A stretch of 7,133 nt of DNA. Origin: Aliidiomarina sp047920995. GTDB lineage: Bacteria > Pseudomonadota > Gammaproteobacteria > Enterobacterales > Alteromonadaceae. Of the stretch, positions 5,749 to 7,133 are shown piece by piece. The stretch covers positions 1 through 7,133 of the forward strand of contig NZ_JBLRWZ010000053.1 of the NCBI RefSeq assembly GCF_047920995.1, given 5' to 3'. The position numbers were made by a program, and so were the translations under genes. Within the stretch, counting starts at the first letter, position 1. The number at the start of each line of letters is the position of its first letter. The notes under the pieces were generated by a model, which saw only the letters and a program-made list of their open reading frames with translations, searched no databases and was not told the DNA's origin.

Positions 5749-6678
5749 ATGGATATCACTTCAGAAGTTCTTCGCTTAATTCAACTAACAGGCCATGTGT
5801 ATTTCAAAAGTACATTTTCGGGCGACTGGGGATTGCGTATTGATAAGCCCGTAGGTGCAGCATTACACATCATTGAAAAAGGGAGCTGTTGGCTTTTGAT
5901 TCACGAAACTGGAAGTATGATTGAGCTCAATGAAGGTGATTGTATCATTCTTCCTCACGCCACTCCGCATTCACTGAAAGCAACCCCGGAATCAACTGCA
6001 CACTTTGGCCAAGAGGCCTTAGATCATCTCGTAGGCGGGAAGCCACTATTTAACGAAGGCACACCCAACCTAAGTATTTTGTGTGGCTATTTTTCTTTCG
6101 AACGAGATCACGCCGATTTATTACTCAGTAGCTTGCCTGAAATCCTTCATTTACAAGCTAGTAAGCCAACTAACGCATTATGGCTGAAACAAACGAGCGC
6201 TATGTTGTGTTACGAGTTAAAGGAACAAGCCTTAGGCAATGAGCTATTAATAAATCGACTCTTAGAACTTTTGTTTGTTCAGGCCCTACGCAGCTTAAAT
6301 AAACAAGAACTGAAGCCCGGGCTTTTAGCTGGTTTACATGAACCGAAAATTCACCAAGCGCTAAAGGCATTTCATAAGAATATTTCGCAGCCTTGGACAC
6401 TCTCCAAACTTGCTCGCGAGGCCGGACTATCGCGCACAGGTTTAGCAACCAAATTCTTTGCGATTCACGGTATTTCACCCGGTGCTTACATAACAAACTG
6501 GCGGCTTGTTGCTGCAAGCAAACTATTAATTGAGACGAATCGCTCTGTGGAGTCAATCGCCCGTTCAGTTGGTTACAAATCCTCGGCTGCTTTTACCATG
6601 GCATTTATAAAACGTTTTAAAACCTCACCGGGAAAATATCGTTCACAGCATACCTCCAGAATTTTAGATCACTTTTGA
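5749..6678 (+). CDS. AraC-family transcriptional regulator
   Basis: DNA-binding regulator of 309 aa. The N-terminal half (about 7-185) looks like a cupin effector-sensing domain of the AraC_binding/Cupin_6 type: hydrophobic strands with LNEGDCIILPHATPHSL at about 60-76. The C-terminal half (about 200-300) has the two helix-turn-helix units of the family. The first is around TLSKLAREAGLSRTGLATKF (217-236), the second around SVESIARSVGYKSSAAFTMA (266-285), followed by FIKRFKTSPGKYR, the hallmark end of the domain. I chose ATG at 5749, with GAGG 5 nt before it, rather than the in-frame ATG at 5710, which lies within the repeat region and lacks a good ribosome site. The inducer is unknown. The hydrolase gene opposite and the bufferin gene downstream are the obvious candidate targets. 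Confidence 0.92.
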   Translation: MDITSEVLRLIQLTGHVYFKSTFSGDWGLRIDKPVGAALHIIEKGSCWLLIHETGSMIELNEGDCIILPHATPHSLKATPESTAHFGQEALDHLVGGKPLFNEGTPNLSILCGYFSFERDHADLLLSSLPEILHLQASKPTNALWLKQTSAMLCYELKEQALGNELLINRLLELLFVQALRSLNKQELKPGLLAGLHEPKIHQALKAFHKNISQPWTLSKLAREAGLSRTGLATKFFAIHGISPGAYITNWRLVAASKLLIETNRSVESIARSVGYKSSAAFTMAFIKRFKTSPGKYRSQHTSRILDHF

Positions 6679-6728
6679 AATCATCAACGGTGTTTTAGTC
6701 GATAAATGTGGTGATTTGGTGTAAGTGG

Positions 6729-6747
6729 CTCAACTAAAACTCAACTA
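6729..6747 (+). promoter_or_regulatory. Tandem CTCAACTA repeat upstream of the bufferin gene
   Basis: CTCAACTA occurs at 6729-6736 and 6740-6747, 11 bp apart or one helical turn, so both copies face the same side of the helix. The first overlaps ACTAAA (6733-6738), a hexamer also found in the control region upstream of the AraC-type gene. The repeat lies 36-54 nt before the bufferin start, where a promoter would be; TACACT (6746-6751) is a weak -10. The remainder of 6679-6782 shows no strong terminator. Confidence 0.4.
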
Positions 6748-6782
6748 CACTAAGTTTGAATTTCACATAAGAGGAATGAAAA

Positions 6783-7133
6783 ATGACACAACCAAACTTA
6801 ACCAAATTACTATTAGCTGGCGTTGCGATCGCTAGTATCACCGGTGTAGCACAGGCTGGCCCCAACGCTCAATTAAGCCTCGTAGAAAACGCACCAGAAA
6901 ACGTGCAACAAAACTTTCAGCAATGGATGTCGGGAGAGCGTGTTCGTGGGCGCCGTGATAAATGCTATGGTATTGCTCTCGCTGGACAAAATGATTGCCG
7001 AGCCGGTGCGGGTACTAGCTGTGAGGGTACCTCTACCATTGATTTCCAAGGCAATGCTTGGACATACACACCACGCGGAGTTTGTGAGCATGTGATGACA
7101 CCGCATGGTAAGGCGTCAACGTCTGAATTGGAC
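6783..7133 (+). CDS. bufA1: BufA1/DUF2282 bufferin-type metallophore precursor (partial)
   Basis: Small secreted Cys-rich peptide precursor, cut by the right edge after 117 codons with no stop yet. Residues 1-25 form a Sec signal with cleavage after AQA. The family core starts at K60: KCYGIALAGQNDC, AGAGTSC, then GNAWTYTPRGVCEHV. Its four cysteines are C61, C72, C80 and C101. KCYGxxxAGxNDC and P-[KR]-G-x-C are the signature of DUF2282 proteins, now called bufferins. In these, an MNIO (DUF692) enzyme with a partner protein converts cysteines to thiooxazoles and the exported peptide binds copper. Between the signal and the core is an extra 34-residue segment with NAPENVQQNFQQWMSGERVRGRR, longer than in the short members I know. 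ATG at 6783 has GAGGA 7 nt upstream. The maturase genes (bufB, bufC) are expected just beyond the window. Confidence 0.85.
   Translation, partial: MTQPNLTKLLLAGVAIASITGVAQAGPNAQLSLVENAPENVQQNFQQWMSGERVRGRRDKCYGIALAGQNDCRAGAGTSCEGTSTIDFQGNAWTYTPRGVCEHVMTPHGKASTSELD

Noticed and set aside
6200..6556. Minus-strand 118-codon ORF
   Set aside because: Antisense to the AraC-family DNA-binding domain, which is clearly the real gene.
6873..7106. Minus-strand 77-codon ORF
   Set aside because: Antisense to the bufferin precursor, whose signal peptide and cysteine core are recognisable.
1..7133. CRISPR array or insertion sequence
   Set aside because: No regularly spaced repeats of 20 bp or more, and no transposase or terminal inverted repeats were seen.

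Overview
The window reads as chromosomal DNA of a gammaproteobacterium. FolE aligns closely with the E. coli enzyme, Fpr is the Pseudomonas/Azotobacter type ending in A-F-x-E-K, and HipBA is of the E. coli kind. A marine or soil member outside the enterics is likely, but the genus cannot be told from the sequence alone.

Layout. (1) Positions 1-310 carry no gene but hold a cluster of TGTCGA boxes, including a perfect 28-bp palindrome at 87-114. (2) Positions 311-360 are the 3' portion of a tRNA-Arg(CCG) gene, from the anticodon stem to CCA, with no 5' half next to it. This is the expected footprint of an integrative element that uses this tRNA as its attachment site. (3) Positions 361-589 have no convincing gene. 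(4) A hipBA toxin-antitoxin operon lies on the minus strand (590-2136), with stop/start coupling and a repeat-rich promoter. (5) Three more minus-strand genes follow: an AhpD-like peroxidase-related protein (2403-3002), folE (GTP cyclohydrolase I, 3137-3778) and fpr (ferredoxin-NADP reductase, 3820-4602). fpr and folE are 41 nt apart and probably co-transcribed. (6) A gene encoding a secreted isochorismatase-like cysteine hydrolase (minus, 4893-5633) ends at a hairpin terminator. It is divergent from an AraC-family regulator (plus, 5749-6678). (7) Running off the right edge is the start of a DUF2282/BufA1-type bufferin precursor (plus, 6783 onward). This is a small secreted Cys-rich peptide of the class that MNIO (DUF692) enzymes modify for copper binding.

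How it fits together. The left end is a mobile-element junction beside a stress or persistence module. The centre is housekeeping redox and pteridine metabolism. The right end is a regulated envelope module: AraC regulator, periplasmic hydrolase and bufferin. The most interesting points are the bufferin gene with an extended N-terminal segment and an unusual AraC/isochorismatase neighbourhood, the orphan tRNA fragment, and the ordered repeats in the control regions.
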